From an uncultured Kordia sp. (lineage in GTDB: Bacteria > Bacteroidota > Bacteroidia > Flavobacteriales > Flavobacteriaceae), in NCBI RefSeq assembly GCF_947489565.1, contig NZ_CANLEA010000017.1:1-64000 (forward strand): a stretch of DNA of 64,000 bases, in the 5' to 3' direction. Positions 25,842 to 34,070 of the stretch are shown here, piece by piece; positions within the stretch are counted from its first letter, which is position 1; every line of letters starts with the position of its first letter. The translations under genes and the position numbers were made by a program. The notes beneath the pieces were generated by a model. It was not told the DNA's origin. It made no database searches and saw only the letters and a program-made list of their open reading frames with translations.

Positions 25842-26789
25842 ATGAAAAAACTTTCTTTTTGTATTCTGTTTTTAAGTGTAAATTGTCTTTGGAGTCAAAT
25901 AAAACTTGAAAACCCCGAAACGCTTTGGAGTACTAATCATAGAGAACTGCAAACACCTGTAAAAAATCAAGGGAACGGTAATTCCTGTAGTTCATTTGGT
26001 GTGGCAGCAGCTTTAGAAGTATTACCCAATATGCCTAGAGACATTAGTGAAAACTTTTTATATGCTGCTCTTAAATACGAACAATTGGAAGCAGAAACAG
26101 GAATTACTAGAGGTAATTTTTTAAGATCTTACATATATTCTTTGCATAGATATGGCATTTTAACAGAGGCAGAATTGCCATATCCTAAAGTGATGGCTGG
26201 TACATGGAATGATGAAGATTCCGAAATTAGAAAAGCACTTGCAGAATCTACTTCTGGACCAGTTTCTTTCTTACTTCATAAAAATAAGGCACGACTATTA
26301 AACTTAGATTCGTATAAATATTTAGGAGAAAAAGAGAGTAAAAATGTGAAATATCTAAAAGAGTTGTTGGATAAAGGCATAAAAGCAATTCCTGTGTCTT
26401 ATGAGTTATATCAGCCAGCATGGAATAACTATACATCTAATAAGTACACGACAATTACTCCTGATGATGGTTATGGAGTTTTACTCCAGAATGGTTCTTA
26501 CGCAAAACACTCTGAACTCAAAGAAAAGTATCCAGATTTGAATGATAGAATTAATAAAAGACTAGTAACTTTTGATAAAACAGTAAAGATAACGCCGAAT
26601 TATAATCCGTATGGAGGTCATGTAGTCACCATTGTTGGATACGATTCAGAAGGGTTTATTATTAAAAACTCTTGGGGAAAAGATTGGCGTTATGGAGGCT
26701 ACGAGCGTATAAGTTACGATTATCATGAAATCTTTGCTTATGAAGCACTCATTATTGAAAAAGTGAGTTATGAAATAATGAAAAGGTAG
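25842..26789 (+). CDS. Exported papain-like (C1) cysteine peptidase
   Basis: The 315-residue protein has a signal peptide (to about residue 19). The papain triad is visible: Cys49 in KNQGNGNSCSSFG (with Gln43 as oxyanion residue), His260 in YGGHVVTIVGYD and Asn276 in IKNSWG. The usual Trp after the catalytic Cys is Ser, as in some bacterial C1A and bleomycin-hydrolase-like members. No long propeptide is present. It stands alone and shares a terminator with trpS. Confidence 0.88.
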   Translation: MKKLSFCILFLSVNCLWSQIKLENPETLWSTNHRELQTPVKNQGNGNSCSSFGVAAALEVLPNMPRDISENFLYAALKYEQLEAETGITRGNFLRSYIYSLHRYGILTEAELPYPKVMAGTWNDEDSEIRKALAESTSGPVSFLLHKNKARLLNLDSYKYLGEKESKNVKYLKELLDKGIKAIPVSYELYQPAWNNYTSNKYTTITPDDGYGVLLQNGSYAKHSELKEKYPDLNDRINKRLVTFDKTVKITPNYNPYGGHVVTIVGYDSEGFIIKNSWGKDWRYGGYERISYDYHEIFAYEALIIEKVSYEIMKR

Positions 26790-26812
26790 GGTATTAATAA
26801 CCTACCTTTTTT
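26781..26812. terminator. Convergent terminator overlapping both coding ends
   Basis: AAAAGGTAGG (26781-26790) pairs with CCTACCTTTT (26801-26810), followed by more T's. The hairpin contains the stop codons of both the peptidase gene and trpS, whose stops are only four bases apart. Confidence 0.8.
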
Positions 26813-27762
26813 CGTACTCTTGCTAAAACTTCGTTTGCTACTTTGTGCGCTTTTTCGGCACCAACTGCTAAAGCAGCATCAATTTCGTTTTTGTTTTCCA
26901 TATAGTGATTAAAACGTTCACGTTGTGTCGCAAACTTTTCTACAATCAGCTCAAAGAGTGCTTGTTTTGCATGTCCGTATCCGTAATTTCCACCTGTATA
27001 ATTTTGACGCATTGTTGCAATTTGCTCATCACTAGCTAAAAGCTTGTATAATGCAAATACATTATCTGTATCAGGATCTTTCGGATCTTCCATAGGTGTA
27101 CTATCCGTTTTGATTCCCATTACTTGCTTGCGAAGCTTTTTATCGGTTTGAAAAATATCAATTACGTTATTTTTACTCTTACTCATCTTAGTTCCATCGG
27201 TTCCAGGAACGAGCATTGTTTCTTCTCTAAACTTTACTGAAGGCATTACAAATGTTTCTCCCATTTTGGTATGAAACCTTGAAGCAACATCTCGTGTAAA
27301 TTCCAAGTGCTGTTCTTGATCTTTTCCTACGGGAACAATTTCTGCATCATATAATAAAATATCGGCCGCCATTAACATCGGATACGTAAATAGTCCAGCG
27401 TTAACATCACTTAAGCGATCGGATTTATCTTTAAAAGAATGTGCTAATTCGAGTCTTGAAAAAGGGAAAAAACAATTTAAATACCATGCAAGCTCTGTTA
27501 CTTGTGGGATATCACTTTGACGGTAGAAAACAGTTTTATCAATATCTAAACCAAATGCAAGCCAGGTTGCCGCAGTTCTATAGGTGTTTTCTCTAAGCGT
27601 TTCTCCGTCTTTAATCTGCGTAAGTGAATGCATGTCTGCAATAAACAGAAAAGAATTATTATCCGCATTTTCAGACATCTCAATTGCTGGGATAATTGCA
27701 CCTAAAAGATTCCCCAAATGTGGAGTTCCTGTGCTTTGAATTCCTGTAAGTATTCTTGCCAT
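26794..27762 (-). CDS. trpS: Tryptophanyl-tRNA synthetase
   Basis: This 322-residue class I synthetase charges tRNA-Trp. The HIGH-type motif reads TGTPHLGN (11-18), the KMSKS motif is intact (192-196), and the active-site region MAADILLYDAEIVPVGKDQEQH fits TrpRS rather than TyrRS. Length is typical for bacteria. A -7 box (TACATTTG, 27797-27790) is 28 bases upstream. Its C-terminal codons form part of the shared terminator with the convergent peptidase gene. Confidence 0.96.
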   Translation of the reverse strand: MARILTGIQSTGTPHLGNLLGAIIPAIEMSENADNNSFLFIADMHSLTQIKDGETLRENTYRTAATWLAFGLDIDKTVFYRQSDIPQVTELAWYLNCFFPFSRLELAHSFKDKSDRLSDVNAGLFTYPMLMAADILLYDAEIVPVGKDQEQHLEFTRDVASRFHTKMGETFVMPSVKFREETMLVPGTDGTKMSKSKNNVIDIFQTDKKLRKQVMGIKTDSTPMEDPKDPDTDNVFALYKLLASDEQIATMRQNYTGGNYGYGHAKQALFELIVEKFATQRERFNHYMENKNEIDAALAVGAEKAHKVANEVLARVRKKVGY

Positions 27763-27789
27763 TGGTATTTTTTAATTATGAAATTTTGA

Positions 27790-27797
27790 CAAATGTA
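27790..27797 (-). promoter_or_regulatory. -7 box of trpS
   Basis: TACATTTG on the minus strand matches TAnnTTTG and lies 28 bases before the trpS start. A good -33 was not found. No T-box or leader peptide is seen. Confidence 0.4.
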
Positions 27798-27880
27798 CTT
27801 CATTTATAAAGAATTTTTTAAAAATTGTCATGCTTCGTTTCATAAAAATAAAATTTAAATGCATTTTCGAAACTTTAGTG

Positions 27881-27888
27881 TATTTTTG
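27881..27888 (+). promoter_or_regulatory. -7 box of the acyltransferase gene
   Basis: TATTTTTG matches TAnnTTTG and ends eight bases before the ATG at 27897, so the transcript would have almost no 5' leader. Confidence 0.4.
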
Positions 27889-27896
27889 GCGCTGAG

Positions 27897-28640
27897 ATGA
27901 CTTTAATAAAAAATATTGGAAGAATTTTGTGGCGCATTTGGTTTTACCTTTTAGTGCTTATTCCTATACTTATATTTTTTCCATTCTTGTTATTATTTAC
28001 TACAAGTGAAAAATTGTATCCGCAGTTTTTTTGGGTTGCCAGAAATTTATGGGCAAGACCTATTTTATATGGAATGGGTTTCTTTCCGAAGTTTAAGCGA
28101 GAAGAAGAAATCATTAAGGGTAAAAGTTATATGCTGATTGCAAATCATACGAGTATGACAGATATCATGTTGATGTTGTTAGCTTCTAAAAATCCATTTG
28201 TATTTGTAGGTAAAAAAGAACTTTCTAAGATTCCAATTTTTGGTTTCTTTTATAAGCGTACTTGTATTTTAGTAGATAGAGGAAGTCCTAGAAGTCGAAA
28301 AGCAGTATACGACAGCGCACAAGAACGTCTAAGCCAAGGAATGAGTATTTGTATTTTTCCAGAAGGCGGCGTTCCTAAAGAAGATATTGTATTAGACAAT
28401 TTTAAAGATGGCGCATTTCGTTTGGCAATAGAGCATCAAATTCCTGTGGTGCCAATGACTTTTGCAGATAATAAAATACGATTTCCGTATTCTTTTTTCC
28501 AAGGATCTCCAGGACGTATGCGTGTAACTATTCATTCATTTTTAAGTACAGAAGGCAAAGAAGTCGCTGACAAAAAAGAGATGAGTAAAACTGCAAGAGA
28601 AATCATTTTGAATGAATTGACTGCGTATGGCATTTCATAA
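27897..28640 (+). CDS. 1-acyl-sn-glycerol-3-phosphate acyltransferase
   Basis: The 247-residue membrane enzyme adds the second acyl chain to lysophosphatidic acid in phospholipid synthesis (PlsC group). It has an N-terminal membrane segment (about 12-35), the catalytic NHTSMTD motif (His84 and Asp89), and FPEGG near 153-157 for glycerol-phosphate binding, followed by VVPMTFAD. Length is usual for PlsC. A relative using another acceptor (ornithine lipid or lyso-lipid) cannot be excluded. Confidence 0.9.
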   Translation: MTLIKNIGRILWRIWFYLLVLIPILIFFPFLLLFTTSEKLYPQFFWVARNLWARPILYGMGFFPKFKREEEIIKGKSYMLIANHTSMTDIMLMLLASKNPFVFVGKKELSKIPIFGFFYKRTCILVDRGSPRSRKAVYDSAQERLSQGMSICIFPEGGVPKEDIVLDNFKDGAFRLAIEHQIPVVPMTFADNKIRFPYSFFQGSPGRMRVTIHSFLSTEGKEVADKKEMSKTAREIILNELTAYGIS

Positions 28641-28679
28641 AAAAACCGCTTTCCTATTAAAAATAAGAAAACGGTTTTT
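28639..28679. terminator. Bidirectional terminator
   Basis: AAAAACCG...GAAAACGGTTTTT forms a long stem with one mismatch and poly-A/T flanks, between the convergent acyltransferase gene and the minus-strand barrel-protein gene. Confidence 0.7.
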
Positions 28680-28733
28680 GGCAAACATCACTGCTTTTAA
28701 GGTATAATGGCATATACCTAACCAACTAAAAAA

Positions 28734-30500
28734 CTAAAACCTAAAACTGACTCCTGTATAAACTCCTACTGAGTAAGGGTTAAAGTTGCCAGTATTTCCT
28801 GAAAATGCATTTAACTGATATTTTAGCATTGGTTCTAAGTTGAACTCCAATTGATCGGAAAATTTATAATCAATCCCGATTCCAATATTCGTGCTAAAAC
28901 TCACATCATTTACATTGGTAGCTTCTCCTAATTCGGTTAATAACTCCGGAGAATCTAATATGATACTATTCTCTGTTAGTAACAGTGTACTTACACCGCC
29001 AATAACATTAATTCCTAATTTTTTATCTAATACAGCATACTTAAGTTCTACAGGAACTTCTATATAACTCATACGCTGACTTAAGTCTCCTTCAATTTGT
29101 TTTTGAAAGATTGTAGATGTTTCCGTTGTTGGAAATTGATACTGTGAAAAAGTTTCACCTGTTGGTGCTTGACGATCTTGAATGTTAAACCCAGCATTGC
29201 TATTTTTAAATTGAATCGTTGTCAATTCTGGTCCATCAAAAGAAGGAACCAACGCAATATCTTTAGTGTTGTAGCTGTATTCTACTCTATGAATTCCAGA
29301 ACGAACCGTAAGTCTATCAGTAATGTCATAACCAACATTTACACCGTAACTTAAATTAATATCACCTGTTTTAGAATTGTCAGCAAACGTTTCATCAATT
29401 GGAGAACCATTGCTAAGTGTATTGTAATATACAGGTGAAGCATTTGGTGAAATGGTCCATTTGCTTATGTTGGTTTCTGCTACTTCTGTTTTGTCTTTTT
29501 CTAAGTCATGTAAATCATTAATAACATCTAAAATAGATCTTTTAATTTCGTCTTTTTCTTCTTTTTGTGTATCCGCAACTGCCGTTTCAGTATTTGTCGT
29601 TTCTGAATTCGTAGTAGCATCAGCAGTGTTACTTTTTGAATTGGTAGTTTCTGTCGGATTTGAATTTGACTGTGTATCGTTTTGTGCTACAGCAGATGAA
29701 TTCTTATTCGTAATTGCATTTGCATTCGAATTTGCTTCAGAACCTTTTACGGTATTTTTGTGATTACTTTCCGAACCATTCTTGGTATTATTTGCAACTG
29801 CATTTGCTTCAATTTTGTTAGAAATATGCTCTTGTCCTTTAATCTTATCGTTTCCTATTTGATTATCTGAACCTTTGGTATTATTTGCAACTGCATTTTC
29901 TTGAGTTCCTATATTTTTATTTTGAAGCGTAGTTGTGTTGACACTATTGTTTGAAGTGTTTTGATTTTCATTTTGTTGCGCAACCGCATTTTGAACCTTT
30001 TGCAAGGCACTTCCTTTTTGAACAGTACTATCTTTTCCGTTTTCAAGTTTATTTACGTCGTTGTTGATAGTATTCTCATTCGCAATTTGCTCTTTATTTT
30101 GTATGGCATCTTCTGGCGAAGTATCATTTTTATCTTGCGTTGAATTTTGCTCAGAATTATTATTGTTCGTGTCTGTTACCTGCGAATTGTTATTGGTTTT
30201 GTTCGCGTCATTGTTGGATGAATTGTCATTTGTAGTCGAGGTAGTTTGATTTTCAGAATCAATTCCTGGACCATTGTCACCTATAAATTTTGTTCCTATA
30301 AAAAACAGTAAAGCAATAGCAGCGGCAATTCCAGCAGCTTTATACAACCAAGGCAATAACACAATGCCTCCTTTTTTCTCCTCAGCCTCCTTTTCATCTA
30401 ATCTACCGGAAATTTTATCCCATAAATCGGGAGCGGGAGATGCTTCAAAATCTTTGAAACGGTTCCGAAAGAAATTATCTATATTATTTTGATCACTCAT
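28734..30500 (-). CDS. Sigma-factor partner with membrane span and beta-barrel end
   Basis: The 588-residue protein has a cytoplasmic N-terminus (FRNRFKDFEASPAPDLWDKI, typical of proteins encoded after ECF sigma genes in Bacteroidota), one membrane span (about 49-70), a long Asn/Thr/Ser-rich linker (about 80-310) and a C-terminal domain like the PorT/outer-membrane beta-barrel family (about 345-588, ending GVYTGVSFRF). It may act as an anti-sigma factor reaching from inner to outer membrane. It overlaps the sigma gene by eight bases, implying coupling. Confidence 0.78.
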   Translation of the reverse strand: MSDQNNIDNFFRNRFKDFEASPAPDLWDKISGRLDEKEAEEKKGGIVLLPWLYKAAGIAAAIALLFFIGTKFIGDNGPGIDSENQTTSTTNDNSSNNDANKTNNNSQVTDTNNNNSEQNSTQDKNDTSPEDAIQNKEQIANENTINNDVNKLENGKDSTVQKGSALQKVQNAVAQQNENQNTSNNSVNTTTLQNKNIGTQENAVANNTKGSDNQIGNDKIKGQEHISNKIEANAVANNTKNGSESNHKNTVKGSEANSNANAITNKNSSAVAQNDTQSNSNPTETTNSKSNTADATTNSETTNTETAVADTQKEEKDEIKRSILDVINDLHDLEKDKTEVAETNISKWTISPNASPVYYNTLSNGSPIDETFADNSKTGDINLSYGVNVGYDITDRLTVRSGIHRVEYSYNTKDIALVPSFDGPELTTIQFKNSNAGFNIQDRQAPTGETFSQYQFPTTETSTIFQKQIEGDLSQRMSYIEVPVELKYAVLDKKLGINVIGGVSTLLLTENSIILDSPELLTELGEATNVNDVSFSTNIGIGIDYKFSDQLEFNLEPMLKYQLNAFSGNTGNFNPYSVGVYTGVSFRF

Positions 30501-31032
30501 TGATGGCGATTTTTTTTTTAAACGATTCTACTTTGTTCTTCAAAATCATACGTGCTCTTGCTAAGTTTGACTTCGAAGTTCCTTGCGAAATGCCTAACAT
30601 TTCAGCAATTTCTTGATGCGAATAATCATCAAGAACATATAAATTAAATACCAATCTATATCGATCGGGTAATTCTTGTACGATGCTCAATAAATAATCT
30701 AATGAGACATCTTCTTCATATACGGTTACTGCTTCTTCTTTCAGTACACGTTCATTTACAACTTCAAAAACACCTTTACTTCTGTATTTTTGAAGCACGG
30801 TGTTTACGGTAATTCTTCTAAGCCAACCTTCAAACGAGCCTTTGAAATTGTATTGACCAATTTTTTCAAAAATAACCATAAAACTATCTTGCAGATTATC
30901 TTCCGCTTCAAGCTTGTTCCGAGAGTACTTTAAGCTTGTAGCGTAGAGTTTTTTGGCATATTCTCTATACAATTGTGCTTGTGCATCACGGTCGTTATTC
31001 TTACAATTATGTATGAGTTGTTCTAAACTCAC
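30493..31032 (-). CDS. ECF-type RNA polymerase sigma factor
   Basis: The 179-residue sigma factor has region 2 (about 10-80; DAEDNLQDSFM-like segment EAEDNLQDSFMVIFEKI, then FEGWLRRITVNTVL) and region 4 (about 118-170; YSHQEIAEMLGISQGTSKSNLARA) with the HTH for the -35 element. It likely turns on envelope functions together with its overlapping downstream partner at 28734. The upstream lipoprotein gene is co-directional, 33 bases away. Confidence 0.93.
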   Translation of the reverse strand: MSLEQLIHNCKNNDRDAQAQLYREYAKKLYATSLKYSRNKLEAEDNLQDSFMVIFEKIGQYNFKGSFEGWLRRITVNTVLQKYRSKGVFEVVNERVLKEEAVTVYEEDVSLDYLLSIVQELPDRYRLVFNLYVLDDYSHQEIAEMLGISQGTSKSNLARARMILKNKVESFKKKIAINE

Positions 31033-31065
31033 TCGTTTTATTGGTTTTTCTTAGTAGCTTATAAT

Positions 31066-31500
31066 TTAGTTGTTGTTGACAGGTACTTCATATACCAAGT
31101 ACATATCTTCTCCTTCATCATCTCTTCCTTGCCAGAATTTAAATGTATATGGTTCAACAGCAAGCGCATTAAAGCTAAATGTTTCGGTTTTAAATTCTTC
31201 TTCTAATGTTTCGCAGTTTGTTCCAATAGTTACAAAATTTACTACGGCAACAGTTCTAACGTTTCCAGATTGTTGTACATATTCAAAATTGCTGAATGAA
31301 TGACAAGTAGATGGACGTTTGTAAGTAACGCTGATGGTATGCGTACTTCCAAGGTTAAAAGCTAAAGGTATTTCAACACTGTCAATAGGAATAAGCTCAA
31401 ATTGAAATTGAACATCTGATAAACCATCGTCAACTGCGCATGAATTGAAAACCATCGAGCTCATTATCAAAGCTAAAAATAATATCTTCTTCATAATCAA
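31066..31500 (-). CDS. Hypothetical lipoprotein
   Basis: This 144-residue protein has a signal sequence and lipobox-like end (VFNSCAVDD, Cys at 21; the Met at residue 3 is a possible alternative start). The mature part is a predicted beta domain with two Cys (in STCHSF and GTNCET) and the C-terminal FKFWQGRDDEGEDMYL. The family is not recognised. It precedes the sigma gene on the same strand and could be part of that unit; the recA terminator lies upstream. Confidence 0.7.
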   Translation of the reverse strand: MIMKKILFLALIMSSMVFNSCAVDDGLSDVQFQFELIPIDSVEIPLAFNLGSTHTISVTYKRPSTCHSFSNFEYVQQSGNVRTVAVVNFVTIGTNCETLEEEFKTETFSFNALAVEPYTFKFWQGRDDEGEDMYLVYEVPVNNN

Positions 31501-31559
31501 AATAATAAACTACTTTTCAAGTAGATGTATAAATTAGTAAAAGGTTGCGTCTAAAAATA

Positions 31560-31587
31560 AAAAAAATCCCGATAAGGGATTTTTTTA
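31560..31587. terminator. recA terminator
   Basis: AAAAATCCC and GGGATTTTT pair around a five-base loop, with A- and T-runs outside. It lies 53 bases beyond the recA stop. Confidence 0.82.
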
Positions 31588-31639
31588 TGATATATAAATT
31601 ATAATACAATATAAATTCTATTATAATTAGTATAATTTT

Positions 31640-32647
31640 TTAGCTATTTGCAATAGCTTCTTTTATTTTAATTTCTAGTTCTTCCAATAATTCTGGATTG
31701 TCTTCTAGTAACGTTTTTACAGCATCACGTCCTTGTCCTAATTTAGAGTCACCATAACTAAACCATGAACCACTTTTCTTTACGATTTCATAATTTACTC
31801 CGATATCTAAAATTTCTCCTACTTTAGAAACACCAGCTCCATACATAATGTCAAATTCAACAGTTTTAAATGGTGGTGCTACTTTATTTTTTACAACTTT
31901 TACACGTGTTTTGTTTCCTTTTACTTCGCCATCAGTTCCTTTAATTTGTGTAGAACGTCTGATATCTAAACGAACAGAAGCATAGAATTTTAAAGCGTTT
32001 CCACCAGTTGTTGTTTCTGGATTACCGAACATTACACCAATTTTTTCACGTAACTGGTTAATGAAGATTACCGTACAATTGGTTTTGCTAATAGAAGCTG
32101 TCAACTTACGCAAAGCTTGAGACATTAAACGCGCATGTAATCCCATTTTAGAATCTCCCATTTCACCTTCAATCTCACTTTTTGGTGTCAATGCTGCTAC
32201 CGAGTCAATCACAACAATATCAATAGCTCCAGAACGGATCAAATTATCAGCAATTTCTAAAGCTTGCTCTCCGTGATCTGGTTGCGAAATAATTAAATTG
32301 TCAATATCAACACCTAAACTTTCAGCATAAAAACGATCAAAAGCGTGCTCTGCATCAATAAAAGCAGCAATTCCGCCTTTCTTTTGTGCTTCTGCCATTG
32401 CATGTAAAGTCAAGGTAGTTTTACCAGAAGATTCAGGACCATAAATCTCAATCACTCTTCCTCTTGGATATCCACCAACTCCTAAAGCAATGTCTAAACC
32501 TAGTGAACCTGTTGGAATCGTATCTACTTCTTCTACAACAGAATCACCCAATTTCATCACAGAACCTTTTCCGTAGGTTTTGTCTAATTTGTCTAAGGTA
32601 AGTTTTAATGCTTTTAACTTTGCTTCTTTTTCTTTATCTGAACTCAT
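31640..32647 (-). CDS. recA: Recombinase RecA
   Basis: The 335-residue recombinase forms filaments on single-stranded DNA for homologous recombination and the DNA-damage response. Walker A is GPESSGKTT (70-78), Walker B is [13 protein letters not shown], and the DNA-binding loops include [19 protein letters not shown] and [15 protein letters not shown]. Length is slightly short at the acidic C-terminus, as in many Bacteroidota. It is divergent from a candidate small RNA. Confidence 0.98.
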   Translation of the reverse strand: MSSDKEKEAKLKALKLTLDKLDKTYGKGSVMKLGDSVVEEVDTIPTGSLGLDIALGVGGYPRGRVIEIYGPESSGKTTLTLHAMAEAQKKGGIAAFIDAEHAFDRFYAESLGVDIDNLIISQPDHGEQALEIADNLIRSGAIDIVVIDSVAALTPKSEIEGEMGDSKMGLHARLMSQALRKLTASISKTNCTVIFINQLREKIGVMFGNPETTTGGNALKFYASVRLDIRRSTQIKGTDGEVKGNKTRVKVVKNKVAPPFKTVEFDIMYGAGVSKVGEILDIGVNYEIVKKSGSWFSYGDSKLGQGRDAVKTLLEDNPELLEELEIKIKEAIANS

Positions 32648-32677
32648 TATGTCAATTTTCTATTAATTTGAACGATG

Positions 32678-32708
32678 CTAAATTACTATTTCTTTTCGCT
32701 GAAAACAA
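32678..32708 (-). promoter_or_regulatory. Possible recA promoter
   Basis: On the minus strand TTG (32708-32706) is 20 bp before TAATTTAG (32685-32678), a near match to TAnnTTTG. It is 31 bases before the recA start. No palindromic SOS box was recognised. Confidence 0.3.
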
Positions 32709-32889
32709 TTCGCGATTTCTCATTTTAAATAAATCGACTCAAAAAAATCTATAATCCGACGCAACCTTTTCAAAAATTGGACATCTATTGAGTAAAATTG
32801 CTTATAAAAAATGAGAGTTTCAAACAGATTTATTTACAATACACGAGATAATGCTACAGTTCCATTATTTGGGAATTGCAGGCTTGACG

Positions 32890-32995
32890 GTGGCTAGCTT
32901 CATTGTTAATTCTATTCTTTAATAGAGAAATTTAATATTAACAATGAATTAGCTAGTAAGAGCGCTTCTGTCCACATAGAAGCGCTTTTATTTTT
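32890..32995 (+). ncRNA. Candidate small structured RNA
   Basis: A long imperfect hairpin is formed by CTAGC (32894-32898) plus TTCATTGTTAAT (32899-32910) pairing with ATTAACAATGAA (32937-32948) plus GCTAG (32952-32956), with a TTA bulge. The interior holds a small stem (TCTATT/AATAGA) and an open loop. A strong terminator follows at 32961. No ORF is present on either strand. The long rod with an inner bulge recalls 6S-type RNAs, but this is only an impression. Confidence 0.35.
32961..32995 (+). terminator. Strong terminator without an upstream protein gene
   Basis: AGCGCTTCT pairs with AGAAGCGCT around an eight-base loop and is followed by TTTATTTTT. No plus-strand coding gene lies upstream for hundreds of bases, which is the main argument for a small RNA gene here. 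Bases 33000-33193 show nothing else. Confidence 0.7.
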
Positions 32996-33193
32996 CCCGT
33001 AGTTGCAGTAAAAAGTTATTTTGAATGTAAAAAAACATGCTTTTCATCTTCTTTTCTTCTATTTTTTACAATACTTTCTACCAAAAACGCCTACTGTAAT
33101 GCTATCTACAAAAACTAAAGTACATTTTTTGACTTAATAATACCGAACAAAGTTTATAAGCGCGCTATTTTTTTTATAAGCGTTGTTTTTTGA

Positions 33194-33853
33194 TTAATTA
33201 CAACTACTAAAAGGAGCAGAACAAGTATAAAATGGCGTATTTGAACAATTAATTCCAATATTTGGATTTTGATATCCTAAAACTTCCGAATCTGTACTGG
33301 AAATCCAAATAGTTCTACAAGTACCCGAAGGTCTGTTTCCTTCATTAATTTTTATGGCATATTGTGGTGGATTTGGATTAATAAGAACTACCGATTGCAC
33401 ATAAGCTACATGTCCTTCAGTAATACCAGTGTCCATAATTACAGCCGATCCAACGGAAGGTGTACAGGTGTTAATTAGTTTTTTCTTTCCGCCAAGACAT
33501 CCTGTATTTGTCCATTTGTAAGTAACTGGGCAGCCTGAGTCTACGGGCATTAAACGATTGTCAAATCCGCGAACATGATGCACGCAGTTTGAACAATTGG
33601 CTTTTGCAGTATTAACTTCTCCTGGAGAATAATGATCTAAGATTTTTAAAATCTCTTCTTGTGTCAAATCTTTAAAACGATTGTCTTTAGAAAGATCAAT
33701 GAATGATTTTCCAAAATCTATTTTATAAGATTCAAAATCTAAAGCTTCTTCACGTAAATCTGAATTTTCTACTTCATTGCTAGTACAATTAAAGCACATC
33801 AGAGCAATGGCTGCTAAAATGCTCGTTTTTAGCATTACTTTTTTAATGTTCAT
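33194..33853 (-). CDS. CHAP-like (NlpC/P60-type) lipoprotein
   Basis: The 219-residue protein has a lipoprotein-type start (Cys20 or Cys23). The C-terminal half reads like a CHAP/amidase domain: NCSNCVHHVRGF with Cys87/Cys90 as possible nucleophile, GSAVIMD then GHVAYVQSV with His148, and KINEGN (169-173). Five further Cys near the end suggest disulfides. The open frame extends to 34084, but that part is Phe/Leu-rich and lies in AT-rich promoter DNA, so the ATG before the signal peptide is used. It could be a secreted cell-wall hydrolase or toxin-like protein. Confidence 0.65.
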   Translation of the reverse strand: MNIKKVMLKTSILAAIALMCFNCTSNEVENSDLREEALDFESYKIDFGKSFIDLSKDNRFKDLTQEEILKILDHYSPGEVNTAKANCSNCVHHVRGFDNRLMPVDSGCPVTYKWTNTGCLGGKKKLINTCTPSVGSAVIMDTGITEGHVAYVQSVVLINPNPPQYAIKINEGNRPSGTCRTIWISSTDSEVLGYQNPNIGINCSNTPFYTCSAPFSSCN

Positions 33854-34024
33854 GATAAATATTTTATTGGTTATACTGCAATGTAAAAAAATCAAGAAAT
33901 AAAAAAGTAAGTTATTTCCGTAATTTAAATACGTAAAATTTTGAATTTGAAGAAAATAGCAAAATATTTTTTTAAGGACTAAATATCTATTCTTTAAAAA
34001 ATATGGTGAATTAAGTAAAAAATG

Positions 34025-34032
34025 TATTTTTG
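34025..34032 (+). promoter_or_regulatory. -7 box of trhO
   Basis: TATTTTTG matches TAnnTTTG and is 38 bases before the ATG at 34071. The -33 region is not clear. Confidence 0.4.
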
Positions 34033-34070
34033 CCGAAAATATACGCTTTAACTTAAAAAATTGATATAGC

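Noticed and set aside
29452-30249. Plus-strand ORFs opposite the Asn/Thr-rich linker
   Set aside because: They are mirror translations of low-complexity codons of the membrane partner gene, with no start context or homology.
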